From Planktothrix tepida PCC 9214 (GTDB taxonomy: Bacteria; Cyanobacteriota; Cyanobacteriia; Cyanobacteriales; Microcoleaceae), in NCBI RefSeq assembly GCF_900009145.1, contig NZ_LN889782.1:1574078-1638077 (forward strand): 64,000 nt of DNA. The letters are read 5' to 3'. Every line of letters starts with the position of its first letter. The first letter of the stretch is position 1. Under the pieces are notes generated by a model. It saw nothing but the letters and a program-made list of their open reading frames with translations, made no database searches and was not told where the DNA came from. Positions 63,920 through 64,000 of this stretch are shown here, in pieces. Both the position numbers and the translations under genes were made by a program.

Positions 63920-64000
63920 CTATTGATTGGGTTGGGTATAGTTAGCCAGACAACTTGTAATAGCACCCTGAATCGCTGAATCTTGCATAATTTGTTCTTC
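63920..64000 (-). CDS. C-terminal end of a minus-strand gene (runs off right edge)
   Basis: 27 in-frame codons end with TAG at 63920; the readable end is ...QDSAIQGAITSCLANYTQ, then PNQ. The beginning lies outside the window. Too short to name. Confidence 0.35.
   Translation of the reverse strand, partial: EEQIMQDSAIQGAITSCLANYTQPNQ

Noticed and set aside
63757-63966. 69-codon minus-strand frame at the right end
   Set aside because: It runs through GGGAACA repeat DNA and the 3' end of aapP; the real minus-strand gene is the 63920-64000 fragment in another phase.

Overview
The window is cyanobacterial, most likely from a filamentous Oscillatoriales-type organism such as Planktothrix or Oscillatoria (inference). 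Evidence: ndhH, ycf34, ycf37, cyanophycinase plus cyanophycin synthetase, a CmpABCD-type bicarbonate transporter with a CmpR-type regulator, many HIP1 octamers (GCGATCGC), heptamer STRR arrays (TGATAAC, GTAATTC, CCCTGTT types) and short palindromic intergenic repeats.

Region 1-7.9 kb looks like an integrated plasmid or other mobile replicon. It carries a truncated DUF3854/toprim-like replication gene at the left edge, a row of small minus-strand genes of unknown function (several damaged or split by in-frame TAA codons), three small putative DNA-binding or control proteins, an iteron-like array (4060-4496) fenced by two inward terminators, and a complete 2.4-kb group II intron with an RT-maturase-HNH protein. 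It stops at the 3' end of a tRNA-Gly(CCC) gene (7939-8009), a classic integration site.

Region 8-15 kb is the inorganic-carbon locus: cmpR on the plus strand converges with cmpABCD on the minus strand through a shared terminator. 15-25 kb holds rnc, a NYN-domain protein, a KGG stress protein, trmD, cphB-cphA (nitrogen storage as cyanophycin, preceded by a hairpin-rich leader) and leuB. 25-36 kb holds a universal stress protein, ilvA, a protein ending in two Tudor-knot/chromo-like modules, cca, ycf34, a zinc-ribbon Ser/Thr kinase, tsaB, uppP and a PDZ-radical SAM protein. 36-42 kb is a signalling pair: a 1351-residue GAF/PAS hybrid histidine kinase followed 3 bp later by a REC-GGDEF diguanylate cyclase. 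42-47.7 kb has an LLM flavin/F420 oxidoreductase, an Anabaena sensory rhodopsin transducer-like protein with no rhodopsin nearby, two stress-type hypotheticals and a two-gene ATPase plus TOPRIM-like cassette resembling OLD/PARIS-type defence modules. 48-57 kb is housekeeping: ndhH, a pentapeptide protein, an ArsB/CitT-like carrier, a CPBP protease, clpS, queF, rpmI-rplT, ycf37 and a lipid kinase. 58-63.8 kb is a polar amino-acid ABC transporter (AapJQMP/NatFGH type), with an antisense methyltransferase gene lodged between the second permease and the ATPase.

All product names come from motif reading by eye. No database search was possible. Where the ORF could begin at several codons I state which start I chose and why.
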